Shown piece by piece: positions 36,801 through 51,800 of a DNA stretch of 64,000 nt. A model generated the notes under the pieces. The model made no database searches. It saw only the letters and a list, made by a program, of their open reading frames with translations, and was not told where the DNA came from. The position numbers and the translations under genes are program-made. Source of the stretch: Struthidea cinerea (Eukaryota; Chordata; Aves; Passeriformes; Corcoracidae); NCBI GenBank assembly GCA_013397865.1, contig VZTI01005569.1, positions 178,032-242,031 of the forward strand, written 5' to 3'. How positions within the stretch are numbered: position 1 is the stretch's first letter; every line of letters starts with the position of its first letter.

Positions 36801-39800
36801 TGAAAAAAATTGTTAGTGGGGCTTGCTATCAAATTCATCTTGTTGAAAATACAGTTTAAAGAGTATGTCTGTCACTGACTGTTCTCATCTGGGATATGCA
36901 TAATAAAAATAACTGCTTTTGGAGCCAGTGGTACAATCTGTTATGCTATGAAGAGATTAAGACTTCGCAATTTGGTTAAGTAGAGACAGAGCTTCACGAA
37001 AGTCACTATATGTAGGTCATGGTTTTTTAGTCTGTTCAAAGGCTCTTTGTGTTTGGGAGGTGTGATCTGCATCTTGTCCTACAGCCTGTGAGTCTCTAAA
37101 AAAATGCTTGTTAGCTCTGCTTCTTCAGGGCTTTATTTTTGTTCGGCGGTGATTTTTGGTTGGGGTTTTTTTGTGTGTGTGTGTAAAACGTAAAGCTATT
37201 AACTGTGCTGTCCTTCTATGTTTGGAAAACTGTGTCTGTTCTTCCAGCATTTAGTTGATGTTTTCATATTGCTTTGGGTACTTTCTGCCCCGTGTATAAA
37301 CTGTCATACTGTCTCTGACTAGTTTCTGCAGTTGTTTAAGAAAAGAAGTCACTAGAAATGTCTTTCGAAGGGCTTTTGGCCAAACTTAAATCCATATTCC
37401 TGAGCTTCAGCTTCACTGATTAAATATTTATAGCCATGGTTTATTGATATTGAAAAAGATTTGGCATGAATGAAAGGAAGTAGAAGTGCAGTTGGGACTC
37501 TGTCACGTGTGTCATGTTAATATTGGTTGACATGAGATGTGTTGGCTGTGCTTGTTTTTTAGTTTGTTTATGGTGTTACAGCAATACTTTATTCCAGATG
37601 CTACTATTAGAAACCAGTCCAAGCATATATTTATGTAGTTCAGAAATGAGTTCATATTTTAATCTGCTTGTATGGTGATTCTCTTGTCAAGAATGTTAAC
37701 TGCTCAATATGTTGTCCACTGTCTAGGGAGATCCCTAAGCTTTCAGGTATTATAAATGACTGGACAAAATTAACTGAAAGTATTTAGTTTTTGAATTAAT
37801 TTTTTGTTTTGTGTTTTGTTTTGATTTTTTAGGTGCATTTTCCAGACACAGAGAGAGCAGAATGGCTCAACAAGGTAAGGAGAAACATTGCTCCCAAATG
37901 GGAAGGGGCAGGAGGGAAAGCTGAGATTAAAATAAAAGGTGAGGCAAGAGCCTGAGAACAGAGTAATTTTAACTTTATGCTTTATACACTTGAAGTCTCT
38001 GGTTGTTGATCCAGTTAGTCATAAGAAAGATTAAATTTAGTTTCATGGTCCTGAAGTTGTGAGTTTTGTAAATGATTTTAAATGGCATTACAGTAATGAT
38101 AGCTATATAATTGTGTGGAAGTCATAGCAGCTGTAAACACAATCTTTAATTTTCTACTTGTCTGGGATACTTTCCAGTTCCAGGTTCCTGACCTACAGTC
38201 TAAAAATAAATGAAATTTACAGTTTTGATTTGTGCGTGTGATAATTTAAGATATAAATCTATGTAGCTTGCTTTTTAAAAAATATCTTTCATCAAAGAGC
38301 ATAGAAGAACATGAGTTAATTAGAAAATAGTAAGAAAAAAAGAGATATAGGATCTTCAGATAGAAAATTCAGATGCAGTGAAGTTCTGACTTTTTTACAT
38401 TTAACTTATGCATGTATTTAAGAACTGTACTTCCATGTAGATTTTTTTTTTTCTCCTTAGACTGTAAAACAGATGTGGCCTTTTATTTGTCAATTCATTG
38501 AGAAGCTCTTCCGAGAGACCATAGAACCAGCAGTAAGAGGCGCAAACAACCACCTCAGTACCTTCAGTTTTACAAAGATTGATATTGGTCATCAGGTCAG
38601 TGTCTGATGAAGTTTTTTTAAGAGATCCTGTTTTACATACCATTTTCATGTAGTCTGTTCAAATCTACACAGAAATATTTCTCGGTGACACTTGCTCATA
38701 AGCCTGATTCTGGTTTCTGTTGTAACAATAAACTAAAAATGTGTGGGTTTTTTAGCAGAGTTTTTTATTATATTTTGTGGGATCCATGCTTCAGAAACTT
38801 GACTGAGAATTTGGAGAAGACTCAAAGTGTAGTAATGCCTTGTCACTTGAAGAGTTCGCAGCAATGTGATTTTAATATTGTTCATGTAATGCTTTACGTT
38901 AAGTGAGCAGGGACCATTATCCTTTTGCCAGATGATTCAAGTGCAGTTTTCTTGTAACAGATGCACTTCTAATCATATTATGTGTGGAGCCAATGACAAG
39001 GCTGCTGGCTTGGCTTTCCAAAGGACTGCACATAGCACAGCATGAAGGAGCATACAGATGTTTGTCTTCTGTTCCATCCCATGAAAGGAGGGATCTCACA
39101 TGCCTGCAGAAGAGCCTGTTTGACCAGTGCAAGCTGAGTTCCCTCTGCTTGCAATGAGTTCAGCGCTAATTGATCTTTCCTGCATCAACCAGAACTTTAC
39201 TGCTTTGAGATGCAGTTTAACAGCTTTTGTTTGAAGTTGCCTTTCGTGTTCCTATTGTGTGTCATAAATAGAATTTCAAGTAAGGATTTAAAAATCAACT
39301 CCTCCACACACCCCCAAATGTTAGGAAACCTGAAATTAATTTCAGGTGTGATAGAGAGGAATTGTTTTCCTCTCTTTGTGACTCTGTTTCATGTAGGTTA
39401 CAATTCATTATGCTTTACTGCGCCTTTTGGGTGTTGGGTTTATTATTTTTTAAAATTGTCAATCCTTTTACACAAGGATCTGTGCTGCCCTAGATGTATT
39501 TGTATTACAGACTGTAGCATTCCTTTTAAGCCATACTAATTTTAAGTTGGTTTTAGATTAGCACCCAGACCTCTGTATGGTTCTGCAGCTGGATGGAGTA
39601 ATCTTGGACATGACAAACAGCTATTCTTACTTTATATTGAGCAGCCTTGATTGAGTGGATTGAACTGCACAGCCCCAAGACAGCAGTGGGATTTTGATTT
39701 TACATAAATTATCAAAAAGGTGTAAATAGAAATAGGACAATTTTTCCAGAAAGGAAAAACTCAAAAGTGAGGTTGTTCATCATCCTCTCCTGCCTAGTGT

Positions 39801-42800
39801 TCGATGTTTGAGGCTTGAGTATGTGGTTGATACCTGTTAGTTCTGTATGAGGAAGGGAGAGAGGGGAGAGTGTCAACACAATGATTTAGAGAGAGAGCAC
39901 AGAGTGGTTGACACAACTTTTTATGGGAATTATGGATTTTTTTCCATCTATTGTCACTAAATTCCACTTGAGGCAACTACCTTTTTGTGAATTAAATTTA
40001 TCTTGTTGTTGTAGTTGCGCAGAAAAGAATGCTGTAGGAGTGTTAGACATACACCTTCACAGAGAAATTAGATATTTATGCAGGGGAGAGGGAAAACTTG
40101 ATTTTTAAATATTTAAATCTTGAAGTTTACTGGTCTATACCAGGGTAATTGCCAGAAGGATTGTGGTTTAGTGGATCCCAGCAAGGTAATTTTTACCCTT
40201 GAAATAAGAATTCGAACTGAGTTGATAGCCTTACTTCACACCTTTTAATGTTTATAGTAGATTCTTAACTTCAGGCATGAATGTGTCTATATTCACCTTT
40301 ATTTCAAACTTAAGAGTTTAATATACTTTTGTAGAAGAATTCAACTTTTACTTGCTTCATTGTTCCAGCCTCTGAGGATAAATGGTGTAAAAGTGTACAC
40401 TGAAAATGTGGACAAAAGGCAGATCATTTTGGATCTTCAAATCAGGTAAACTTTATTACCATATTTCAGTGGGGTCTGTGCTTTATAATATGCACATTGT
40501 TTGATTTGCCAGTTATGTTGGCCTGAAAGGAGAATTGCTTCATTATGCAAATGTAGTTAGTTCTAATTGTGTATGAATGGAGGAAGAAACTGCATGCTGT
40601 AAATAGCATTTATCCGAGGGAAATGGAATATCAACTCTGTGTGGTTTCATTATTAAAGTCATGTTTGTTAATAAAAAAATACTTTCCAAAGATAAAGCAC
40701 TACTTTTGATTTTTTTTCCATAATGTATTAATACCTTGGCATTAAATTTAGTGTGAAAACTAAGATGTAAGATTTTTGGGTTTTTTACTTTTCTCAGTTA
40801 CTTAGGTTCTTTGTATAAACATAGTATTAGAAAAAATTAATGATAGCAACAGAAGTATTTGTGCTTACTTTACCCAGAGTATTATAAAATGCCAGAATGA
40901 TTGTGCTTCATTGCTTCAGATTTCTTTGCCATTTCATCATAGCCCCTTTTATATAGGTTTCTCAGTAGGTCTGCCCTACATTTAACCAAGTCATTCTCAA
41001 CACAATCTGCAGTTGCAGAGTTATTTGAAAGTTCAGTCACTGAACCCAGAAATGTTTTTGTAATTGACCATCGTAGGTCTGTGTTACAGTGAGTACTTTT
41101 GCCTGTTCATGGGTTATGGAGAGGCCAAATTTGTCAGTCACTGGCAGTCCAGCAAAGAGCAGCCTTCTGTGTTCCTCACTGCTTCCCTGGCAGTAGCCAG
41201 AAGGGTCATCAGGCATCTCAGCTTCAGAGTCGCTTCCAAAATTTGAACGTGGTTATTCTTAATTTTGAATTATTTGTCTAAAGCTCAGCTATGCTGCTTT
41301 GGCAGAGCTGGGCAGGCCCCAAAACGACAAGAGAAAATGCTGCTGTCTCCTCCCCTGGGTTCCAGAGCAGGTGGGGGCTACATTTGTGAGCAGAGCCCAG
41401 TCTTTATTAAATTGAATCACTTTATTTCTGTAGAAAAAAGACAGCTATCCAAATCAGGGATTGGTGTTCCTGGACAAAATACAACAGGATTGACTCTTGA
41501 GAGCTTATTTCACTGGATGAATGTGTTAGCCCTATTGCAGAAATTTCCTTCAGTTTTCTGTGTTGACACTTTTGACACTTTTGACAGCAGCTGTGAGAGC
41601 GGCCTCACCTCTTCAGATATAAGCCCTCAGGAAAACAATTTTGTCTGACCACAAACAGACCATAGAAATTGTTTTTGAGAAGCTGTTTCTGTTCTAAGAC
41701 CACTTCTTCCCTTTAAAGCAGAACTATTCACAGGAAGACAGAGTAAATCTAGTATTTTTATTTTTATTTCTGCTCATCCTCATGAAGTAGATAAAAGTGA
41801 AAAGGCCAGTAGGTTTGTACAAAAATTTCAGGAATGATGTCCTGATACGTAGACCTGAAGGAAATCTTTACCTATATGTCTCATTGTATTACCTTGCAGC
41901 TTACTTAGAGGAGTGGTAGACAGCTGCAATAGAATCCAGTCTAAAAGGCTGAAATAAATTCCTTGAAGTGGTTTAAATAACAATAATAGTGCTGGGTCAG
42001 CTGGGTGCCTGTTGAGCCCGACAGCCTGTCCCTGCTGCCGGTGGCATAGGCTTCCAGGAAGAAAATGGAAACGAGAGCTATGGACTGTCACAGCTTCTAG
42101 GAATTAAGGCTTAGACAAAACCATCATCAAAGGAAGTCCTGTTTCATATTTAAGACTTGTCCTTGGCTCCTATTTCAGAAAGGGCTCTTTTTCAAAGGCT
42201 TTTAGTATGGAAGTTTAAGACAGAGAGCCCCCCTGGCCCCCAATATCAGTTGTTACGGTTTGATGTTGTTGTTTTTTTTTTAATAGTTTGATTTATATAT
42301 CCTCTGAGAGTCTTACCAGTGGGATTGTCTCAGTAGTAACAGGAAGAATAAGTGTCTCTTGGTACAGTTAGATATAGAGTTAAATACAGATACCAACCCT
42401 AAATTGTCTTACATTGCAGTTTTGCAAGATTATAAAGAACAGTCTCACTGCTGGAGAAAAGTCCATCCTTTGGAATATTTATCCCTGTAGATTTTTATCT
42501 CCAGTTAAATTATTTTGTTGTAATTTTAATTTATTTTTAAGTTTAAAGTTAGGAGCTTTCTATAAACCCTTCATTCCCTAAATACAGTTGAGAAGGAAAA
42601 CAACCTCTTTCAACATTCATAAGAATAGTTGTAGGAAGCCAAGCCCTGTGGGGTGTGTGGTGAGGGAAGGAAGGAAAGATTTTATTTTATTTATATTTTT
42701 TTTCTGTTTAAAGTACATTAATTCTTTTAAGAATCCCCTTTTGTCCTGCAGTTTCACTACTGTGGCTTCTTTTAGCCTTTCTACTGTCAGTTGTTTGTGG

Positions 42801-45800
42801 TGGGCTGTGTGCATTTGCCTTTGACCTTCCACAGTATATTTAAGTAGTTTCAAAGTGTCTCTGAAACTCTAGAGTGTTTTTTTGCATCATCCTTGAGGGG
42901 TTTTTTTTTGGTCTGCTTTTAATTTTAATTGCAAAAGGAGTGTGTTTTGGTTTAATTTCTATTGTTTCTGCAAGGATATTGAGTGCATTATGATCATTAC
43001 TTCAGACTATTTTTCAGAACCCTTCGGGACAGGTTTTGTGCATCACTCAGGATCCAATTAAGAACTTCACTCTAAGTAGCTTGAATAGCTAATCCACAAA
43101 GCACTCACTGGAGACTGTATTTAAAGGTTTGGTTTGAGGACCATATTTGTGAAGGGAATGCTTTACCTTTCTCTTACTGTGGAGTTTATGTTTAAAAAAT
43201 TATCAAAAGTCATGTTACAGTTTAAAAGTCAAGTTCTTGATGACAAATACGAGCAAGGGAAAAATTTCAACTACTTGAGCAAATGAAGATAAAAATCTAA
43301 ATAAATTGTTAATAAAAAGAAATCTTACATTTGCTAAAGTGCATAAACGTAGTAGATACTTGGGGAAAGTTAAAGGTTATGGATCAGCAGAAAACAAGAT
43401 AAACTCAGTCAATTTAAGTGGGAACTGTAGCAAGGAAAGCAAAAAAGACTGAGAGATTGAAGAAGTAGTTGTTAGTAGCCTGAGTTTTTTCAGCTTCTTA
43501 TGACACAAAAAAATTGATGCACTGAAAGAGTTTTAGGCTGCAGACTGAAACACATGGCAGATTTTTTCCAATGTGGAGTACTTGAATGGGGAAACTCACT
43601 ACATTGTACTGGCAGAAGACAGTTGAAAAATGGGGGTTTAAAGACCTTCTAAAAACAATTAAGATAGTCCAGTGTACGGAACCACATATCACTGTTATAT
43701 AGGAAATATTTTTGTCCTAGCCTTTTATTTTCTCTTCTTTTTCTTCTGGGTATTTTCCATGGGCTACAATGACCACATGCAGTACATTACGTTTCTCTTT
43801 TGATTCAGTACAGCTGCTGTTAATATTCTTACAAGAGTGTCCTCATTAAACTGTAATCTATCTCAGTGTTCCTTACCTTACAGGGATCATAAATATTTCT
43901 GGGATATTATGATCTGAATGTATAGGATTTGCTTACTAAATGAACTTTCAAGTTGTATGGTATATTACAGTGGAATTGTGTAGGCATGGACTGTTAATGG
44001 ACTCAGACAAATATCTTAGGGGATAACACCATATTTAGCTTTATTATGAAGTTAAATGTTGTTGACTTAGTCCCCTCAAATGCAGTTTGTTACTATTTTT
44101 ACTTCAGTTTGTCACTATTTTTACTTCAGTTTGTCATCATGTTGTTATGGATTTTCAAACAAGCATATTGCTTCCCGGTCTTCATAACTCAAATAGTTCT
44201 GATGCTGCAGAGTGCTGAGATTGAGGTTTCAGTTGCAGGTTTTAATTGACCTTGCTTCTCTGTGTCATGTTGTTATGCAATTATATATATCTATATATGT
44301 GGGAGTATATTTATATATATCCCTACTATATCTATATATAGTTAGATAGGTTAAAAATAGAAATTGCATCGTTTTAAATTGTGTATTAAAAGTTATGTAC
44401 CTATTTTTAAACTGTACAGTCACACTACATTCTTTCCAAGGAAAGCAACTGTCACCTTCCTTTGACAGAGACCCCATCAAGTTGTTGTCTTCCAGTTCCC
44501 CAAACTGGCCATTGAACAAAAAGGATTCTGCATAGTGTTATCTTTTGAATAGTCAAAAATAAATTCCAGTGATGGATGTTTACAGGAAAGTCTTGGTACT
44601 ATTGTTTATTTCTGTTTAAGGGATTGATAAGATTTGCATTTGTTGAAATCCGAAAGACAGCACCACCACACACGGAGTAGAGGAGGCTACAGATGATTTG
44701 GATAATGGATATGTGGAATGCAGCAGCTCTCACCTTTGTTTTCTTTTGCTGGTACCTTGTGGTCATCAGATTCAGGGGGAGGAACAGCAATCCTGCTGTT
44801 CTGCTCTTACTGTGAGAGTAATTTATTTTTTATTGACTTGAGCCTTAGAATGGCTGATGAAGAGAGGAATTCCATTTTGTTCACAATTCCCCAAATATTT
44901 TTGTAGTAAGATCCCTTCATACTCCCAAACACAGCTAGCAGTGTTTCACTGTACAGGCCAGGTCTGAGGAACTGATGTGCAGAAAGCTGGGCTCTGTGTC
45001 AGATTCTGGAGCAGGATGCCCTGCAGAGGAAACATTTTCCCTCTCCTTCCAGCAGTGTTTGGCTTTAATCTGCCTCGTCTCCATCCCACTGGTTCCTTCT
45101 TCCATTTTCTTTACCTAGGCAGTCTGTTCTGAAAGCTCTTCAGATTTCATTTGTCCTACTGTTACAGCCTCTATCTTCTTAGCCAGTGTCCTCATCCAGC
45201 TCATCTCTCCCCACCTGGAGCATGGTGCTCAACCTGTTGGGTTTTGCTTTTAGCTCTCATTCTGTAGAATCATTGACCAATTCCTTGCTAAATCAGAGTC
45301 TCAAGCTTTCTTCCTGAATTCCTTGTTGAGTCTCAAAATTTGTTGGTTTTCAGAACCAGTGTGTCTCACAGCAGTACCAGCTCTTGGAAAAAAGTTTCTC
45401 AGCTCTGCTTGAACTGCATGAAGCTTCAAGGAGGACAGCTAAAAATCCAAGCCTCAGTTGTGTGTGAATAATCTTGTAGCCTTGTAGCATGGGCAAAATA
45501 GATGGGACTTCTTTTTACTATCTTTGACAAATCTAAAATACAGGGCAGCATCTGGAAAATTTCAATCACTTGACCTTGCATCCCCAAAAACATGATGCAA
45601 GAACAGTTCAGGGAAAAATTTGCATAGTTTTTAATATATTCTCTAATTTGCTTCCTGCCTTCTCTCTCTTCAGAATGGGCCCAACTGTTTTTGGCATAAA
45701 ACTTGCTTAGAGGATCATTCAGCTCAGCATGCCCTGCTTATTGAAATTCTAAATACGACTGGCTTTGCAAGTCTATGAATATTTCAGACAAGTTTCATTT

Positions 45801-48800
45801 TTAGCATAACAACCATCTCTGTCTAGTGCTTCTCATGATTATGTTAGATGAGAGTGAATTAGGTACATTTACTATCAATGAGATCTGTGGAGAGCTTTCC
45901 TAAAACAGAGTATGAGTTCTGTGTCCATTATTTCCCAAAAGTAGGGCCTCTTGCTTGTTTTCTGTTATGCTTCCTTCTGGAGATGATAGCAAACCTAGGT
46001 ATTAATTTGAGTGATTTTGATGACAGTGGTGATGTTTTGAAGGGAATGTTTTAGCAGACTGATGTTGTTTTATGTTCTGATATTTCAACACGCATTTTTT
46101 GTGCATACGCTGAGATACAAAATACATTGTCATGACAGTGCAAAGCAGAACTAACAGTTTATTGCAATTTAGTCCATAAAAGTGAAATGTATACTTTCTT
46201 TTTTGGTTTAGTTTCGTTGGAAACTGTGAAATTGATTTGGAGATCAAGAGATACTTCTGCAGAGCTGGTGTGAAAAGTATACAGGTGGAATTCAATTTTC
46301 TTCTTTAGATTTTCATACCAGTAATTTTTTTCTGATGAGATAATCCATAAGAAAGAAACTGTAGTTTTCTAGCTTACTGTTTTTTTTCTCATTTGAATAG
46401 TATTGATATTGCATGATAATTTCAGTAATATGACTTAAAAGATTATTCCTTTAAGATGTAGAACTATTTCAAGTATATAACATTTGCTATAGGAAAAGCT
46501 GGAGATAATTTCATATCAAGACAATGTGATGTGTCATGTGTTCAAGTGTTGTGTCAGTTTGTGAAGGCACCACAGACCTTAAAATTTTGTTTCATCTAAT
46601 ATCTCACTGTCAGATAGAATTACTGGTTTAGGTGCAATTACTATTAGTAGCCTTTCCTTCTGATATTGTTTCTGAGGTTTCCTTAACTTTGTGGTAACAC
46701 ATCTCTCCCTAAGGAAGAGAATTAGCTCTTTTGCATGTGTGTCTTGACACACCTGTAAGAATTTACCTGCCTTTGCTCTAGTACCTGTGGATGCCACTTG
46801 TGTCACATTTGTTTACCTTGAGCTGTAGGAATAATCTACTTCACACTTTTAGGAAATTACCACCAACATGACACTTCATGATACAGATGAATGTAATGAA
46901 TTTTTAAGCCCAGTTGTGTGAATTTTTTTGGGTTTGGGTGACATGTAAAGTAAGAAAGAATTTATATATATGTAAAATTCTTCCATAAGGAAGAATTTAA
47001 TGAATTAGAAGCGTGAGCATTGCCAGCAAATAAATTTTATTTAAAACTTGAACTAAGGTCAATTTCATTGTCTTTTTTTCTTCCCTTTCCACAGATCCAT
47101 GGCACCATGAGGGTTATCCTGGAACCACTAATTGGAGACATGCCCCTAATTGGAGCACTATCCCTTTTTTTCCTTAGGAAACCTGTAAGCACTTTTCTCT
47201 CCCTTTCTACTTTTTTTACAGTGCTGATGACAGTAGTTAGAAAATGATGTAGCAAGAATTAAGCAGCAAAAGGAAAGAATTTGGGAAATCACTACTGTTT
47301 GGTTGAGCTTTCACAGATAAGCAGTGGACAAATTTTATGAATGCTATCAGGAACCAAGATGGATAATAATTACCTTGGAACCTGAAAGTGTGTTTTGTCA
47401 AAGCTGTAAAACTTTTATTACAAGTCTTCTGAATAAGGCAAAATCAATAGATACCATCTAGATTTCTTGTAAAAAAGCTTCTGTTGGTGTTCTCGTGACA
47501 TTCTGTAGGTAAGCATGATCTAACTTAAAATTTCACGAAGTCTGTGCAAGATCCTTAAGAAAACCAATGCCAGTGTTAGTACAAATTAAAATTGGAATGG
47601 GAAATGACCCTACTGTGAAGTTTTTGTCCTAGATAGCAAGTGGGCAATTTCCATTACATTTACCAGTGACCCAGGTATGAGGGTGGATGAAGCACATAGT
47701 GAGATGGAATTGGAATTCCAATTTGGGCAGGAATAACAGTAAAACACAGTTGAGCCAACAAGGTCTTGCTGGTATGCAAATGATACAGCCAGACTGGCAT
47801 GTATGAACAAGAGGACAGCCCTCAAATGCTTTCAGTTTCAGGCACAGCACTTCCAACAAATCTTGTTTTATAAAAATATAAAGGATGACATAATACACAT
47901 TGCACACTGGCTGGTGGACAATTCTTTGATGTTGTGTATGTGTCTGTGAGGCAGTTTCAGCAATTTGAAGTTTGATACTGTATCAGCAAGAGAGCTTAAT
48001 AGAAAATGTGAACAATGTGGAAATTCTTATGCTACACAGACTTCTTTAAAGAAATTAATTGTTTCCATTTCTTACTTGGAAGTATATTTTCCATTGGAAG
48101 CTTTTCTTCAATATGTTCTAATTAAAGAGTAAAACTTACGATGTCAAGGTTTAACAGTTTCAGACTGGCAGGTCACAAATTACAAGTCAATGGGTTTAGA
48201 CACTGAAGCATCTCAAATTGATCATCTTGGTTTCATCAGCAGTCTGGAACTCTGAGAAGTTGATCTGGTTTACAAGGCTTGGGGGGTGAGAGTGAATTCT
48301 TCAGCTTTAGACGGCATGTTATTTTCTTCAAAGAAATCACATTCTTGTATTAAGTTCTTTTGAAAAAATGTTCTAATGATAAATTTTTGCTACCTTGTTG
48401 AAAAGATAGGTTTGGTTTTGGGTGTTTATGTATGGCCTAGAAAAAACTTGCGTCATTTGTGTTACTTATGTGGCTTGTTCCATCTGTCTAGAGAAACCAT
48501 GTGTGCTTGGGTAGAATGAATGGAGACTTAAATCTTAGTGAAATATGCAAGAATTTGGAAATTATTTGAGACTGATTAAGTCAGTGTTTCTGTAAAAGTG
48601 AATTAGTTCATGCAAAACTGATAAAACATTGTTGCTCTTATTTGGAAATAGTTGAGGAAGTACACTGGGATCAACCAAATTTGGATTTCCACAGATTTCT
48701 TTGAAGTGAGCCTATGCATTAGGAGATGTCTGCTTAAGTTTCACCTGATTTTTACCCTCTGGCTGAGCAGTGAGTGTAGGACATCTGTTAATCTTCATGT

Positions 48801-51800
48801 TTATAGTAACGAAGTAAGCATGGCCCTGACAAGGATTGAATGCTGTCTTTATGCTGGTTTGCACTATGTAATTGTTAGCATACTCTCTGATATTATTTTG
48901 CTATTTAGTCCTCTCCTAAACAATTTCCATACTCAGTACAGTCCCCAGCTCATTCCAGGGACCATCCAATAAACAAGTTAAATGCAAACATTCTGGTTTA
49001 GAGGAACAGGGAGAAAAGTGTAGCTGTGTGAATGGATGCTTTGCCCTTTTCTTTTTTCCCGACAGGAATAACCTTTCTCCGTGTTCTAGATGTTGTTTGT
49101 GTTGTCTCTCTCAGTTCTGTTTTGTACAGTCCTTCTGCAGAAGCCATTCTGACACACTCTGTGCTGGAGCCATGACCTGACCCAGTATGTCTGGATTGCT
49201 TCCCTGGGGTACCTCCTGCAGATGCTTCTGTTTGGTGCCTTCTGGGGGAGAGGTAGGAAAGCTGGCAGTAGTAGGGAGGGAGAGATCAGCAGCAGGCATC
49301 CCTATAAGCAGTTCCTGGCACTGCTCTGCTTCCCAGCATCCTGCTCTGGTAGGATGTATCCAGACTTTCCAGTTCTGGTACTCCCAGAGCCCTCTCCAGT
49401 AGATTTTAACTCTGGTACCTGTGCCCAGTCCTTTCTGTCCCTGAGCCACTCTAAGGGTGATGCCTCTGCAAAGTGCTTAACTAGGACAGCTTGCACGTGA
49501 GAGAAGAAACTGAAACCATACCAAGTGAAACACCTCTCATTTGGGGTCAGTTTCTGAACTTTGGGAAATACTTTGCCCGCAGTAATTTTGTCTTTGCTCC
49601 TACCCCCATGACACTTTATTAGGGATTTGGTTGACTTATTGGGATAAAAAAAAAGGATGGGAAGTAGAGTGGAGTATCAGCTTGGACTATTAAAAAGTTA
49701 AATTCTCCCCAAAAGTATTCAGTTACAAAAGTGTTCAAAGTATTTTTCATGCTCCTTTCATTTAAAAACTAAGGTGTAGTGGTCAAGTTCTGAGCAAACC
49801 TAAGGGTGAATGGTTCAACAAATAATCTAAGGTAGCCCATAATTTTGACAGTTATCCATGGCTGTTCAGCTTTTTCCAAGCAGACTTCTCTCCCCACCGC
49901 GGTGTGTTTTCTCAGTGTTTCTTTTCCTGTCTTCTGTAGAAAAATGTAAAATAATGCTTATTTTAGCAAGAACCAAATTCTGTTCTCTTACTAGAGAGTA
50001 AGTGGCTGCAGCCAAAGAAAGTTTTTCTTAAATATTTTTGTTAGAAGAGAAGAGGAATTAGTTGGCAGCTAGCGTTAGATTTTGTTCTCATATTTTCCAG
50101 TCTAAAGTAACGGGCAACAATTCCTCTTGCTCTGTATCATCTGTTTGCTGGACTTAATGACTATATAAGGCAACATGGCCTATGAGTTTACCAGTCTCAT
50201 ATTTCTGAGTAATACATGAAGTTTTTGATCTTTCAAGAGTTCTTACATCTTATGAAACCTTTTTATATACTGTATTTTGTTGTTATTGTGAAGAAGGTGC
50301 TAAAAGTTTCATCAGCTTATAAAATGTCCAAATATGTAGGAGATTTTAAGGGAGGGAAATATGTGCATTCTAATGTTTGAAGTAATCTTTCAAATCTCTG
50401 AGTGTCAATGCTAGAGAGAAGGTAGCCCTGGTTTAACAGTCAGGATTTGTGAGGTTCTTTGCATACTTCTCGTTATGTTAACATTATGTATATTTACCAG
50501 ATATTTGGTTCTCAAAGTTTTAGTTACCATTTTACTTTTAGCACAAGTCACTACATAGTTATTTTGATTTGTGGTTCAGTTATAGAAGTTTATGTGGCTT
50601 ATAGTTGTACTGTAAATGGGTAATTTTCAAAAGCTTATTCAGTGGCATACTCAGAATTGAGGGTGTGTCCTAACCCAACCGTTTTCTCTTAATAAAAGCC
50701 AAAACCCTCCCAATAAGACAACCACATAAAAATACTATTGTTCTAAAAAGAACAATGGCTGGAAAACAGGATGTCTTCCAGGAAAATTGGGCAGCTCTTC
50801 CAAAGCTCTCATTTTCAGATTCACAGTTTTGCCTTCCGCTTTCTGACTTGAGTATTACTCTCCCTCTACTCACTTTACAGATTGGTTCTGTCCTGTAGTT
50901 TTGATTTATTTTTATATAGGTTTAGTTTCATTTAATATTGTCTGCCTTTGGAAAACTGGCGGATGGGACTTTCAAAATTATAAGTACTGATGAAAATTAG
51001 ACTCAAAAGGAGTGCTTGCAGCAAGAATGAGTCCCAGTGAAATGGCTGGAAATAAAGACAAAGTGGTTATGTAGAAGGCATAGAATGCCTCTAGAATGTA
51101 TGAGACTGTCAGGTTTGTGGAACACCTGTGTAAATGCTGATGCACAGCTACTGTTAGAATAATAATTGTTAAGAATCAGTCTTGTTGCTTATGAAGTGAA
51201 TGATTTGTCCTGCTACTCAGCATACTTATACTTTGCTATAACTTATATTTTTCTCAGTGATTTTAGATTTTGGCAGTTTATGGGATGTTTTAAGGGCCAT
51301 CACAGTTGGTGTTTCCACAGCACCATATTGTTTTCTCCCCGTGCCCTCCCATTCAGTGTTGTTGTCTCTCCTACACCAGTGTTGAGACTTATGCTGCTGG
51401 AGGAAGCTGGCTAAGGGAGATGAACTGGCAGGATATTAAACACCACAAGAAGTGCCCAGTTTCCTGTCCTTCAGATGTATTTTAGCAGCCTGAGCCAGCT
51501 CACTAAAGTCAGGAGAGTGTCAAGACTGGTGTGAGACTGTGAACCAAAATGCAGGCTGGTAGAAGGGTAGGAAGGAGTAGAGAAAGTGGAGAGAATTGGC
51601 TTGAATGAAGCTGTGAGTAGTTGGCACTGTGGAGAACAGCAGGTGCACTGGATTTGTGTAAAGTCAACTGTGATCCTTCTTCTGGTCACTTCAGCTCATG
51701 TGCCTGCTCTGTCTTCTGCCCCCTCAGCTATACATCTTACCTCTCAAGCAGTTGTCTCGCTTAAATCTTCAGAGAGTTACAAAACTTTTAAACGCCATTT

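Larger units (their letters stand above)
6838..37832 (+). other. ESYT2: ESYT2 intron 1 (31 kb)
   Basis: Donor GTGAGT, acceptor TTTTTTAG after a T-rich tract, phase 0. Its first 400 bases belong to the CpG island. It carries three recognised retroelement pieces in antisense orientation (LTRs at 19066-19723 and 29374-29920; CR1 at 34411-35880), a CR1 scrap at 31634-31731, several poly-T/poly-A runs (for example 8593-8611) and one assembly gap (24061-24088). The parts 7221-19065, 19724-29367, 29927-31633, 31732-34410 and 35881-37832 otherwise show no gene, exon of ESYT2 or RNA gene that I can support; open frames there are short and without domains. Long first introns with enhancers are usual in such genes, but no specific enhancer can be named. 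Confidence 0.9.
40446..46211 (+). other. ESYT2: ESYT2 intron 4 (5.8 kb)
   Basis: Donor GTAAAC, acceptor TTTTTTGGTTTAG, phase 2. It contains a 22-bp tandem repeat (44083-44140) and an A+T-rich alternating tract (44277-44345). G+C-richer stretches near 41090-41450 and 44950-45300 contain short open frames without recognised domains. I see no ESYT2 exon or RNA gene inside it. Confidence 0.9.

Noticed and set aside
47708..47723. 16-base perfect palindrome AATTGGAATTCCAATT
   Set aside because: Short A+T-rich palindromes of this size are expected by chance in 64 kb.
49111..49500. G+C-richer patch with open frames on both strands in intron 6
   Set aside because: No recognisable domain, LTR ends or flanking duplication; could be an unrecognised repeat but cannot be supported.
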